From Choanephora cucurbitarum (taxonomy: Eukaryota > Mucoromycota > Mucoromycetes > Mucorales > Choanephoraceae): a DNA stretch of 64,000 nucleotides. The translations under genes and the position numbers were made by a program. The DNA lies in the NCBI GenBank assembly GCA_025331435.1, contig JAIWNI010000005.1, positions 62,001 to 126,000 on the forward strand, in the 5' to 3' direction. Shown piece by piece: positions 12,919-25,223 of this stretch; positions within the stretch are counted from its first letter, which is position 1, and each line of letters begins with the position of its first letter. The notes beneath the pieces were generated by a model. The model made no database searches. It was given only the letters and a program-made list of their open reading frames with translations, and was not told the origin of the DNA.

Positions 12919-15900
12919 GCAGCAGCAGCAACAGCAGCAACAACAACAACAGCAGCAGCAGCAGCAGATACAACAGATACCGGTACAGCCTATGCCTCAG
13001 CAGCCAGTGCCAGCGATAAAGAATGAGTCTCGCTCAATGACACCAAACGATTTGCAGCAGCAGCAGCAACAACAGCAACAGTTACAGCTTCAGTTATTGC
13101 AGCAACATCTATTGCAACAACAACAATTGAACAATCAAACGGGCTCACCCTCACCTTCATCTTCTGTGCCTTCTACACCTACAGGCACAAATACCAACCA
13201 ACAGCAACAACAACAATTACAATATCAAATGCTTGCTTATAACTTTCTTGCACAAAACAACCCTCAACTGAATACTTCGCCTTCTTCTTCACCTGTAATA
13301 ACGCAAGCCTCCTCACCTGCTTCCACTTCTCATACCAACAACAACCCTATCAATACAAATTCAGCTGTCAAAATAGAGCCAGCGATACCAACAGCTCCAG
13401 TAGAACAACCTGAACAGGTAAAGGAACCTCCCAAGACAATGGCCGAGCGATTAGTGGAAGCCATTTATCAACAGGCATCTGAATTCAACTTAATCAAGAA
13501 GAAGTCAGGCACCACCCCATTGCCTTTAGCACCTTTAATCACTGGAAAAAACAAAGACACAGATATTGTTACTGCTCTTGACCTCTTGTCGGGTCAACAA
13601 CGTTCTCATGCTCACGCTTCACGACAACAACGGCTGCTTTTGCCTGAGATGGCTCCTAAGGGTTTAGATCCTGAAACAGTCTTGTCAGAGAGACAGCAGT
13701 GTATTGATCAGCGAATTGAAGAACGCATGAGTCAATTAGAAGCTACCATGGATGAAGAAAACCAAAGACTTCCCTTAGGCTACTTGCTGAATGAGTATTA
13801 CGAAGATACAGTCCGTACTGCTTCTCCTCAGCGACTCAACACCATCGTTCAAATACGCTCACTTCAACTCCGTGACAAACAAGCTAAGCTCAGAAAAGAT
13901 ATTGTGCAGAATATGGAAGAGGCTAATCGACTAGCCAATTCGGTGGATCGCACGTCTTATCGCAAGATCATGAAAAAGACTTTACGTGAAGCTAAATTGA
14001 CCGAAAAACTTGAAAAGCAACAACGTCTTGATAGGGAAAAGAAGGAAAAGCAGCGTCATTTAGACTATCTTCAAAGCGTCTGCAATCAAGGTCGCGATCT
14101 GATTGCTTGGCATAAAGCACATCAGGCTAGAATGGGTAAATTGGGTAAGGCCATTCTTCAGTTCCATGCTCATGTTGAAAAAGAAGAGCAGCGAAAGGCA
14201 GATAAGCGATCAAAGGATCGTATTCGGGCTCTTCGAAATGATGATGAAGAAGCTTACATGAAGTTGCTGGATGAAGCTAAGGATACACGTCTGACCCTTC
14301 TCCTGAAGCAAACAGGCACTTATCTTGAATCGCTGACAAAGGCTGTTGTTGATCAGCAGACAGAAAATATGAATATGGACGATACCTTTGAAGCTAATGA
14401 AGACGACGCTATTGTGGATGAAGAGATGATGTTGACTGATTCTAGTGGCAAGAAAGTGGATTATTATCGCATGGCTCATCGTATTCAAGAGAATGTTTCT
14501 CAGCCTAGTATCTTGACAGGTGGCAAGCTGAAAGAATATCAAATCAAAGGTCTTCAATGGATGGTCTCTCTTTATAACAATCGTCTGAATGGTATTTTGG
14601 CTGATGAAATGGGATTGGGTAAGACCATCCAGACTATCAGTTTGATCACCTATCTGATCGAGAGAAAACAACAAAATGGTCCTTTCTTGATTATCGTGCC
14701 TCTCTCTACATTGACAAATTGGTCTCTTGAGTTTGTCAAATGGGCTCCTTCAGTAACCATGATTTGTTATAAGGGAACACCGGATGTGCGTAAAGACATT
14801 CAAAAGAAACAGATCAAACATCGCAACTTCCAAGTGCTGCTGACCACTTTTGATTACATTATCAAAGACCGTCCCGTGCTCTCCAAAATCAAATGGCAAT
14901 ATATGATTATTGATGAGGGTCATCGTATGAAGAACACTCAGTCAAAATTGACGATGGTGTTGCGACAATACTATTTCTCTCGTTATCGTTTGATCTTGAC
15001 AGGTACACCTCTTCAAAACAACCTGCCTGAACTATGGGCCCTGTTGAACTTCATTTTGCCCAAGATTTTCAACTCTGTCAAAAGTTTTGAAGAATGGTTC
15101 AATACACCCTTTTCAAACCAAGGCGTTCAAGATAAAGTAGAGCTGAACGAAGAAGAACAACTGCTGATTATCAAGCGTCTTCACAAAGTGCTAAGACCTT
15201 TCTTGTTAAGACGTCTGAAGAAGGATGTAGAATCCGAGTTGCCCGATAAGATAGAAACGGTCGTCAAATGCAAGCTGTCTGCACTTCAGATGAAGTTGTA
15301 TACACAGATGAAAAAATACGGGGTTTTGTTTGGTTCCAATGCCAGTAATGGTAAAACCAGCATTAAGGGATTAAATAACGCCATCATGCAGCTGCGTAAG
15401 ATCTGTAACCATCCTTTTGTGTTTGAAGAAGTAGAGCGTGTTATCAACCCTTACAAAATCAGCAACGAACTACTTTATCGTGTATCTGGTAAATTCGAGC
15501 TTTTGGATCGTATGTTACCAAAATTAAGAGCTACAGGACATCGAGTAAGTTAGTTGATTAGGCAAAAAAAAAGGAGGAGGAGATGGTTGATCCGATGAAA
15601 AAAAATATACTGATGGGCTCTTATGTCTAGGTCTTGATCTTTTTTCAAATGACTCAAATCATGGATATTATGGAAGACTTTTGTATCTATCGTGGTTATC
15701 GCCACTTACGACTAGATGGCTCAACTAAATCAGATGATCGATCGAACCTGCTCCATCTCTTCAACGCCCCCGATTCTCCCTATTTCATGTTCTTATTAAG
15801 TACGCGTGCTGGTGGCCTTGGTCTAAATCTTCAGACGGCAGACACAGTTATTATTTTCGATTCAGATTGGAACCCTCACCAAGATCTACAGGCTCAAGAT

Positions 15901-16524
15901 CGTGCCCATCGTATCGGTCAAACTAAAGAAGTGCGTATTTTCCGATTGATCACGGAAAATTCTGTAGAAGAAAACATCTTAGCCAGAGCACAATACAAGC
16001 TAGACATTGATGGTAAAGTTATCCAGGCTGGTAAATTTGATCATCGTAGTACAGAAGAAGATCGTGAGGCGTTTTTGCGTTCTCTGTTAGAAGACAAGAG
16101 TAATGCAGCTGACGAGACGAGAGAAGCAGATGAGGAGAGCGATGAAATGGATGATGAGGAGCTCAACACTATCCTAAAGCGTTCAGATCAAGAATATGCA
16201 GTGTTTACTAAAATCGACTTGGAGAGACAACGAGCTGATGCAGAAGAATGGCGCCGCAAGCATGGCGATGACGCTCAACACAGTAAGAAAGTAGAGCGCT
16301 TGATTCAAGATTGGGAATTGCCAGATATTTATCGCTATGATCCAGCTGATTACAACAAAGATGATTCACTGGATGATCTTATGATGGGACGAGGTCAGCG
16401 TGCACGAGGCGAATCAGTTCGCTATGATGACGGTATGACTGAGAAGCAGTGGCTAAGACAGTTGGAAAACGATTATGATCAAAATGATAAACGTTCAGTA
16501 AAGCGTGCTAGGCAAGATTACTAG
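12591..16524 (+). CDS. Snf2-family chromatin-remodelling ATPase (Sth1/Snf2-like), no bromodomain
   Basis: A 1,260-residue protein in three exons: 12591-12680, 12746-15544 and 15631-16524. After a short N-terminus reading [13 protein letters not shown] across the first junction come long Gln tracts (first from about 12886). An HSA domain at about 392-465 ([19 protein letters not shown]) should contact actin-related proteins. The helicase part has motif I DEMGLGKT (about 649), DEGH (about 753), LTGTPLQNN, and in exon 3 [12 protein letters not shown] and [17 protein letters not shown] SnAC-like region follows (about 1074-1160). The protein stops after a basic RGQRARG and KRARQDY tail. Sth1, Snf2 and BRG1 normally carry a bromodomain there; none is present before the stop or in the downstream frames. 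It should be the motor of an RSC/SWI-SNF-type complex. Polyadenylation-like AATAAA motifs lie just after the stop. Confidence 0.92.
12886..12968 (+). repeat. CAA/CAG trinucleotide tract coding polyglutamine
   Basis: An almost pure run of CAA and CAG codons encodes about 27 consecutive glutamines near the N-terminus of the Snf2-type protein. Shorter Gln runs follow at about 13056-13085 and 13198-13215. The mixture of CAA and CAG suggests it is older than a pure expansion. Confidence 0.9.
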
Positions 16525-19105
16525 AAAGCAACAACTTTTATTTTATATGTAAATAAACCATTTCTCTTAATAAACACCATTGTTTCATCTTCTTTCTTTT
16601 TTGTCAGACACTCGCTTCTGTTTATGTACAACGAAGTCATGTCTTTCTTTGTTTTTTAGTATTATGGTTGTAGGAAGTGCCTATTTGGTAGATCGCTGTT
16701 CCTTTAATCGAAAGCTTTTCTACACGCATAAGCAGTTGGATCTTACAAATTTCAACTACCTGCGAGTGTGTCATGTATAGAGATCGTCAATAATTTTCTT
16801 CGATTTGCGCTTTTTTTTTCATGCATTCACTATTCAATCCTGGTGTTTTTTTTTCTTGTATATAGATGGTCATTAAGTTCCCTTTAAACAAGCTTCGAGC
16901 CAGACACCAAAAATGAAAAAATTAAAGCTGTCATTTGACTTCAGTAGCAATATGTTGGTAAGCTTCTTTGATGTCCAACTTGTTTTGTAGTATGTGAAGG
17001 CTCTAGTTGTAGCTTATTTTACGATCAAGGGGTACCTTTGCTTTTAGTCGGGTTCTTATAGATCAAATAGTTCGATCTTTTGAACCCTCTCTTTTGAATC
17101 TTGTTCCACTATAATGTCAAAAACGTTTTAAGAAAAACAAGTTCATCGTTTTTTTTTTAAAAAAAAAGAGTTTGATTTAGTCCTGTCGAACAGCTATCTG
17201 TGTAATCAATCTAAACAAGATATTATCTCGGCTCCTTTTTACACCTCACCTATGTCGTAAAACTACTTTGTTTGAAATTGCCTAAAAGTCATCTACATTT
17301 ATCTTAATGTGTACTTCTTGTGTCGCTACTATCTGAGTTTTGAGAGAGTGTGCTTTGACTCCATGGATAAATAAACATGAAGTAGAGAATGCTATTCACA
17401 TAACAGCATTGAATGGTCTTGAAGAAAGCAAGCCATTGCGAAGTACGCCACTCCTTTACTGACTCGTTTAAAGAAGATTTCAAAGCAATATGTGCAAATT
17501 AAGGCAGCAGTTATAGTTTATTAATAAGCCTGTTCGATCATAAACCATGACAGTATACAAATATTAAAACACATTAAAGCCAGTTATTATCTATTTCTGG
17601 TGCTAAAGCTAGAGTTTCTTTTTCTTGCACTTTATATAAGACTTAAGCATGCTTATAGTGCCTTTAGTGACGAAATACTAGAGTAGTTAAAGCAAAGAAT
17701 TATGTTCGAGTTGATTACACAAATATGATCAGCCAATGTGGCTCCTTCTTTCGTAGATCCGTTAACTTGCTATTTTTGGGTGTCCTTTGATCTTTTTCGG
17801 GTCAAACTAGACTCAACAAACATACATGCAACAATCTCTCCTTTTGCCTTTCTTGGCAAAATCAAAGGAGTGTTGCTTGAGCTATTTGCGCCTTTCAGAA
17901 TTAAGCTTTAGTATATAAGATCAGTGCATAGTACAAAATTATCTTGTTGTACTCAGCATTTAAGAAATAAGGAGTCAATTAAGCCTGGCTTTACTTGCAC
18001 CTTTTCTTTGTAACCTTAAAAAGAAATATGCAGTTGATCCAGAAAAAAACAAAGTTATTTTAATTGACATGTTGTAGGCACATTTTTAGTAATTGCAGGA
18101 GAGACCTTTTTCTAGATCGTTTTGCCTAACAGATTTGGTAGAATCAACAGCAAACGTCAAAACACACCCATATTGAGCAATGTTTTATTTTTAACCTGTT
18201 ATTTGGCTCCTAAGTTAAAAAAAAAGCAACTTTATAACAAGGCTACTTCACTGTTTCTTATTGTCTTTTAATAAGCCCCTCTCCTCTTTTTTGCTTCTCT
18301 AGTAATATCCAACAAACAGTTTAGTAGTTCTAATTCATTTGATAACAACACCTTAACTAAAAAAAAAACTTCCTTAGGAGCATATAAAACAATAACTTCC
18401 TTATTTATATAGATGTATATATTAGTACACTTCAACAAAGTAATGATGCTTGTTACGAAGAACAAGTAAATTAGTAAGAGTTCATAATGCAGACGATGAT
18501 AATAAAAAACATATAAAAAGAATGTGGTAATGGTTGTGCCTAGCTTATTTAAGATTGTAAGAATAATGGATATGCTGTATCTTATTCCTCGATTGTTAGA
18601 ATCACATTTGAGATTCTATGTCTAGCTTGCTCATTATAATACTTACAGAGATAGGTTAACACAGTACCATAATGCGATCACAGCTCAGTTTAGTGGCATC
18701 GCTATAGTTGCTTACATTGATATAAAAATACGCCCTTTCTTTGTACTCAACATCGCTTGGGACAAGATACCAATTGTGTTGTTGTATAGACATGCTACGA
18801 AGGACAATCTCGCACTGACGATTCCAAATTGATAGAGACAAATCAGCCTTGAAACACGCAAGAATGAAGCGCATTGAGGTATTAGAGGATCAAGCCAAAC
18901 AAAACCTTCACATATCAAGAAGTCAATGCATCATTAAACTTAACCTAAATAAAGCACACTGAGCAATGTTGCTTTGGCCTTCACTATATCCTGTTATGGA
19001 AATTATGAAAATTCATTTAAAGGAGAAGAACTTGTTCAAATGACTGAATAAAGTTTAATGACCACATATGAGATAAAAAGAAAAAAGAAAGTTGAAAAAA
19101 AGAAA
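16525..19105. other. Intergenic region between Snf2-type and SMC1 genes
   Basis: About 2.6 kb between the convergent 3' ends of the two genes. It is AT-rich with several poly-T and poly-A runs. A minus-strand frame at 18656-18874 has some protein-like character but no recognisable domain or splice partner and is not annotated. No RNA gene was found. Confidence 0.5.
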
Positions 19106-22100
19106 TTAGTTTTGGTATTGATCCAACTAATAAAGAGAGAAAAAAGTGAGTCAAGATGATTGCTTGTACAAAATATGGTTTTCACTTACCAATAAGGTCA
19201 TTGTCTTGCTTGAATTGATATCTTGATCTCGGTAAATACCAACCAAGCTTTGTGCTCTTTCATATAAAGTATGCTTAAGCGAAATAACAATAAATTGGAA
19301 CTCAGGGGAAGCATGCTCACGCAAATAGTTGGCAACAGTAGATACATTGGTGTTATCTAAGGCGGCATCCACTTCATCTAGTACAAAGAAAGGAGAAGGT
19401 TTGTAACTGTGAATAGCAAATAGCAGAGCGAGTGCAGCCACACTCTTTTCACCACCAGAGAGCTGCTCCATATCTCTAAATCGTTTCATTGGAGGCATAG
19501 CATGGTATTTCAATCCTTCCAGATAAGGCTCATCAGAATCCTCTTCAGCAAGGTAGGCAGTACCACCTAATGGGAAAGTGGCACTCTTTGTCAGGTCTTT
19601 GTAAACAGTATCTATCTTTTCAGAAATATGACTGTATGCAGCATGGAATTTGGCGTATCTTTTTTTTAGAAGTAACAATTAGATCATAGGGTCAAGATAG
19701 GGTTTTTTCTTTCTGAAAAAGGCTTACCTTTTGTTCTTTACTTCATTGAACTTTTCCTTAGCTAATTTGGCTGCTGCACGAGCATTTGCAAACTCCTCTT
19801 CAGCTACCTTAAGTCTTTCAGTTACACCTTCCAAACGATCAATGGCTTTCATGTTAGGTGCCATTTGATCGATCTCAACACCTCGTTGTTTGATTTCGTC
19901 TTGGAACTTTTTATCCATTTCAGGGCTATCGTCAGAGCGTTGTGCTCTACCTAACTGCGCATAATTGACTTCGACCTCCCAGTCAGTCGATTGAATTGAC
20001 ATTTGAGATGTAGGAGCATCAACGTCCATATCAGTAGCTGCGCTTGGTTGACTATAGTCTACTGAAAGCTCAGTCATTGATGAGGCATCAGATACTGATC
20101 CTATGTCATCGCCTCCTTGGTTGCGTGTCTCTTCGATAATGATATCATCCATTGAACCACGCAAAAGGGGTAACTGAATACCTTCCAACTTGCACTTTCT
20201 GAATATGGCAACACGCTCAGCATGAACCTTGTTTCGCTCACTCTCCACTGCTCTATACTCCCTTAAGATAGCCTCTACATCTCGACCCTTTGCTTCTAAA
20301 GCACGGCCCAGATCAGCAATATCGACCTGCTTAGACTCTTCCAATTGAATTTGCTTTGCTAATTCAAGCTGGTAGGAGGATAGTTTTTGCTCCAATAGCT
20401 GTGTTTTGCCTCCCATACCATCTAAATCGACACGAATCTTGGCTTTAGCAGCTGCGTCGTTGGTTAGAGATGTCTCTAATTTGCCTAAGCGGTCTACCAG
20501 TTCCTTTAATTGTTCGCGTTCAAAGGCCAATTGTGTCTCAAGACGGGAACGTTGTGTAGCAAATTGTGCTCGGCGTTCAGCTACTTCATCAGAAACACCA
20601 AACTGCATAGCTTCGTATTCGCGAATGTTGTTGACGTTCAGCTGGGCGCAGAAATCTTCAAACACTTGATCTTCTACTTGAGAAATCTGTTCTTGAATAC
20701 GCTTAATTGTGCTCTCTAGCTGGTTGAGTGCAGTCTGTGCTTCTTGTAAAGGAGCTGTGCTTTCTTGGATTTTATTGCGGATGTCTTGAATGGTAGACTC
20801 AAGGCCGTCGACTCGACGTGTCAGAGTTGTCAATTCGTCTGTCACTGCACTCAATTGGCTTGACAGACTAGAGACATCGCTTCTGGCAGTATCTTCAGCA
20901 CTACCCATACGCTTATTCTTACTGATAGTGTTTAGCTCTGCCAAGTAGTTATCTCTGTTGCGCATCAATTCTTCCAATTCGTATTCATGCCATTTCTTTG
21001 TTGTTTGCGCACTACTGGCACCACCTGTCATCAAACCACTCTGGTGAATAACAGAGCCATCCAATGCAACAGCTCTGACGCTTTCATTAAGTTCAAAGCA
21101 TATGTGCTTTGCGATAGCCAAGCTGTCACATACCAATGTATTACCACAGGCGTATTGAACAACACTTTCATATTGCTTATCGTACTTTAACACATCAATA
21201 GCCAGACGAGCACCTTTCACAAAATGACGGTATCGGTCATCAACAGGAGGTAGAGAAAGTGAATGAAGAGGCAAGAAAGTAGCAGTACCAATATGTTGCT
21301 CTCGCATATATTGAATACAATCTGCAGCTGTCTGTTCGTTTTCAACAACAATAGCATCCATATTTCTTCCCAAGACAGTAGCAACTGCTGTATCGTATTT
21401 GCGTTGTGTAGGTCTGCACAAATCTGAAAGTTTGCCATGGACATCTTTGAAAGTTTCCGAAAAAAGATAAGTAAAATCAATTAATTTCCTTGGCCATCAA
21501 ACAAACTTACTAGGATAGATTTGCTTCAATACAGCAACACTTTCGTTAAATCGGGTGTCCTTATCAGACTCTTGCTGAGTGACACTTGCTTCCATTAACT
21601 TATTGAGTGTTTCTTGCAATTTCTCGTTCAGGAACACTTCACGTTGATGAACAGTTGTTCGTTCATTTTCCAATTGATTCAACTCGGTCTGACGGATAGT
21701 TAATCTTTCCTGAATGTTTTCTGCTTCAACAGTCAGCATTGACTTTTCTTCGTTTGCTTGACGCAAATCATCCATTGCTTGGGACTCTGATTCTTTGAGC
21801 TTTTCCAACTTTGAGCGCTTGTCATCAAGACGTTGCTTTTCTGTCTTGAATTGACGTTGGAATTGCTGAAGTTGATGCTGTTCTTCAACTGCTCTGATAC
21901 TAACTTCTTGCTTTCTAGATTCATAATCAGCTAACTGAGTAGCAGTCAAGCTTGGTCCAGAGAGGGAAGAAGAAGGGACAGAGGCTTCAAATGTTTGCTC
22001 AGCAAAGTCTAAAGTTTGTCTATCTCTTTCGAGGCTAGCTACTACTTCTTCTTGTTGCTGGCCATCGCGCTTCACTCGCTCAATATTCTGTTGTGTCTGT

Positions 22101-23278
22101 CGAATCTTCTTGTCCAACTGCAAGATCTTTTCTTGATAACTGATAGAGGTAGGCAACTAAAACACTTCAATTGTCAGCAAGTGAGGAAGAAAGGGGGTTT
22201 TTTGTCTTACCTGATCATCTAATTCACGGCTAATCTTTCTGATATTTAGTTCACATTTGATCTTTTCACGATGAATCAAAGCTTTGTCTTCCCTAGCCTT
22301 TTTGAATTGATTTTCAAGAGCAAGTGCTTCATACTGAGCTTCATCTTTAGTTGCATTTTTAGTGGTACTTTCTTGGTTTAAAGCTTTGTCTTTTTGTTCG
22401 ATGTGAAACAATTTCCAAAGGAGATACTGAACTATCAGTTCACGTCGTTCGGCAACCAGCTTTTCAAAATTCTCTGCCTCTGTCTTTTGTTCTTCGTATT
22501 GCTTAATTTCAGTAGCAATGCCACGCTTTCTGTGGAAGGTGTATGCGCTGTTCTCAATTGCTTCTTCCATTTGCTGTTTCAATTGTTCATAATCTGCTTT
22601 ATGTTCCCATGAACTATTTTAGAAAAGAGTTAACAATCATTGTTTTGAGGCCTCTACATAAAATAAAAGTATAGAAAGAGGACAATTTACCCACTAATCT
22701 GCTCAATCAAGCGCGTCAAATCCTTTGGGTTTTGACTGGCAACAGATTCAACATCGCCTTGAAAGACTAAAAAGTTTTTTGCTTTCACAAGAATGTTTTC
22801 CTTTTCTAAGGCACTGTTGTATTGGGCATACTGTACTACTCGATTATCAATGCGATATTCAGATTGACCATGTTGATTGATACTACGCATAAAGCGCACC
22901 TCGCGTCCAGGTTGTTTTTCATATACTGCTGTTACAGAAGCTTTGCGCGGTGTACGCGTAGACATACTAGAAGACTCTTCCCCTTCTCTACGAAGTGCTT
23001 CTGAACGATAAATCATGTCTTTCAAGTTTTGCGAACGCAAGTGACTAGAGTGAACACCTAACACGAATGAAATGGCATCCATCAAGTTTGATTTTCCTAA
23101 ACTAAAAAGTTAGACGTCCCATCGCTTATATACATTCAAAAGTATACACGCAGCTCTTCGAGAGATTACCTGAACCATTAGGACCAATGACACTAGTGAA
23201 TTGATGAAAAGGACCAATGGTTTGCTGTCCTTTATAAGATTTGAAGTTTTCAACTTCAATACGAACAAGACGTCCCAT
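19106..23278 (-). CDS. SMC1: Structural maintenance of chromosomes protein 1 (cohesin SMC1)
   Basis: A 1,256-residue cohesin ATPase from seven exons: 23278-23170, 23096-22691, 22613-22211, 22156-21511, 21444-19728, 19658-19190 and 19126-19106. The N-terminus [17 protein letters not shown] leads to the Walker A motif GPNGSGKSN, which is split by intron 1. Two long coiled coils flank a hinge beginning near residue 522 ([20 protein letters not shown] and later GLMTGG). The C-terminal head holds the signature LSGGEKS and Walker [13 protein letters not shown]. The last exon is only 21 nt and completes the end as TLLLDQYQN, matching the usual family ending. An acidic Ser-rich insert lies in the second coiled coil. 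The SMC1 hinge and head sequences distinguish it from SMC3. It pairs with SMC3 in sister-chromatid cohesion. All ATPase motifs are intact. Confidence 0.95.
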
Positions 23279-24496
23279 CTTGAATAAAGGCTTGAAAGAA
23301 GAAAAAGACAACCAAAAAGAAAAAAGAGAGAACCGCGTACAAACATTACACGCATACATAGAATGTACGCAACTTGAAAAGTTCATTTCAAACGCGACGC
23401 GTGCAGGCACATATTTTGAGCCAATCATAAGCCATCAATGCTATTTTTCACATTTTGAATAATGCGAGAGCAAAGTGTCCTTTTTCCCAGTACTCCTTAT
23501 TGTTTCTTGGTACTATCCACTCTCTTTTCTCCACAGTCAAAACGCAAGAAAAAAGGCATGTCCGCATTACTTTAAATGGTATCCTTTTATGTTAGTATCT
23601 ATATGGAAGCTCCACTCTCTCCCATTCTTTCCACTCCACCTCCTTTCTACCTTATCTGTGGATTTGAATGATGTATTTCCTTTATCTTTCTTTATTATCG
23701 CTCTCCTCTCTCTCTCTCTCTCTCTCTTTATCTCACATCCTCCTTAACATAATTGGTTAATTGTTTCTGCTTTTGATTTGGCTTCTCCTTCGTTACATCC
23801 TGCCAAGTGTTCGTCTTTTCAAATCTACCCATCCTTTAACTCTTAATGGTTATTCCTCACTTCGTGAAGATAGCTAAGAAGAAAAATCAAGAACCTCCTT
23901 ATCAAATCTCTTGAGCGTACAACTAAATTAAGAAATTGATGTAGTACCATTTTTCAGTTATATGAAAAACATCTAAGTAGCTCATCGATTTCTCTTTTGT
24001 ACTTTGTTCAAGAAATAAGCATTCCTTGTAACACTCTTTTTTCTTTGGCTAAGATAAGTTTTAGTATACATGTAAAGTTGAGTTACTCCCTTCGCCAAAT
24101 CATTCTCAAAAGAAGATAACAGAAAGAAAGGGATCATGATGGCTGCAGTACCAAAAAAAGAAAAAAGCACAGATCAAGGATAAAGCAATCGAAATGTCTT
24201 TTCAAAAAAAAAAAAAGGAAGAAAGAAGATAACAAAATAGGTTAAAAAAAAGGTTAACCTGAGAGATAGGAGCAAAAGGAAAGAAACAGAAAAGGAGAGA
24301 CAAAGATAAAGAGGAGGGGATGGGGGATATGGACAAACATTAGATCTATCATTAATCAAAGTAATCTGGCTGATGAAATGTACTTGGTAATAAATTGAGA
24401 GAAATGCTAGTAAGCCACTCAACAAAAAAGACAACAAGACACATTTTCTCCCTGATTGAATTCATGTTTGATTCTTTTCTGATTTAACTTGACGCT
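23279..24496. other. Divergent intergenic region between SMC1 and homeobox gene 2
   Basis: Contains both promoters. There is a CT microsatellite at about 23703-23728 and pyrimidine-rich stretches around it. From about 24205 to 24320 the plus strand is purine-rich. Open frames here (23475-23747 and 24174-24437) are low-complexity and were rejected. No MluI-type cell-cycle cluster was evident beyond one ACGCGT-like site at 23396-23401 (gacgcgtgc) upstream of SMC1. Confidence 0.5.
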
Positions 24497-24504
24497 TATA
24501 AAAT
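24497..24504 (+). promoter_or_regulatory. TATA box candidate of homeobox gene 2
   Basis: TATAAAAT, 82 bases upstream of the ATG at 24579, followed by a T/C-rich leader. Motif and spacing are the only evidence. Confidence 0.5.
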
Positions 24505-24578
24505 AAGGCCAGCATTTCCTTTTTTTTGCTGATTTTCATCTTTTCTTTCTCTCTTTCAACTTAAATTAAATATTTCAA

Positions 24579-25223
24579 ATGTACTCTACCTCTTGCACTT
24601 TGCCTCCACTTTCAAATCTATTGATTTACCAGCCAGCAAAGCCAATGCACCGCTCACCAGCATTTGATATTAATAATTTATTGTCTAACGATGTTTCAGA
24701 ACACACTGATTCACCTACTGCTTCTAGCTCTGTTGCTTCTATCTCAAACATTACTATACCAACAACTGCTACCCATACGATGCATCATACTACTATACTG
24801 GATGAAGCCGATGACAAAAGACAACAAAGACGCAACCTTAAGGCCAAGCGAAAGAGAGCTTCTCCCAATCAATTGCTTGTGTTAAACCGCATATTCAGTC
24901 AGACTTATTTTCCATCTACAGAGATTCGTGTTGAATTGGGTAAGCAATTAGGCATGAGCCCCCGCACTGTCCAGATTTGGTTTCAAAATAAGCGTCAAGC
25001 ATTACGCTCGCGAGGCCGACATGCACCTGCCCCAAGTAACTGTTACCTCCCTCCTATATCTCCACCCAGATCACCTCAATCCTCTTACTATTACCGTCAG
25101 AATCACTGTCAGCACCATCAAGAATTCAATGTCTCTCTACCACCTTTAAGATTAACTCAATACAATAGCCCTCCTTCCTCAGTTTCATTTCCAAGCCCAA
25201 ACTCAATGGACTATCCTTTCTGA
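24579..25223 (+). CDS. Homeodomain transcription factor 2
   Basis: An intronless 214-residue protein. The homeodomain lies at about residues 86-145: it starts with a basic arm (KAKRKRASPNQLLVLNRIF) and has the recognition-helix core VQIWFQNKRQALRSRGR, with the invariant W, F and N. The N-terminal third is Ser/Thr-rich. The tail is Pro/Ser/Tyr-rich (SPPRSPQSSYYY) and may be an activation or regulatory region. It is a different subclass from homeobox gene 1: it has FQNKRQ rather than FQNRRAKAK and only weak similarity in helices 1 and 2, so the two are not a recent tandem duplication. It resembles fungal Yox1/Pho2-type factors; targets are unknown. Confidence 0.88.
   Translation: MYSTSCTLPPLSNLLIYQPAKPMHRSPAFDINNLLSNDVSEHTDSPTASSSVASISNITIPTTATHTMHHTTILDEADDKRQQRRNLKAKRKRASPNQLLVLNRIFSQTYFPSTEIRVELGKQLGMSPRTVQIWFQNKRQALRSRGRHAPAPSNCYLPPISPPRSPQSSYYYRQNHCQHHQEFNVSLPPLRLTQYNSPPSSVSFPSPNSMDYPF

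Noticed and set aside
14210..14674. 154-codon open frame on the minus strand
   Set aside because: It is the antisense shadow of the Snf2-type ATPase domain, whose coding sense is certain.
16525..16790. Possible extra 3' exon of the Snf2-type gene encoding a bromodomain
   Set aside because: No open frame of sufficient length, and the only donor near the stop would create an intron of about 27 nt or lead to frames without bromodomain features.
18656..18874. Minus-strand frame with some protein-like character (SIQQHNWYLVPSDVEY)
   Set aside because: Short, isolated, no recognisable domain and no continuation across plausible splice sites; could be a remnant but cannot be supported.
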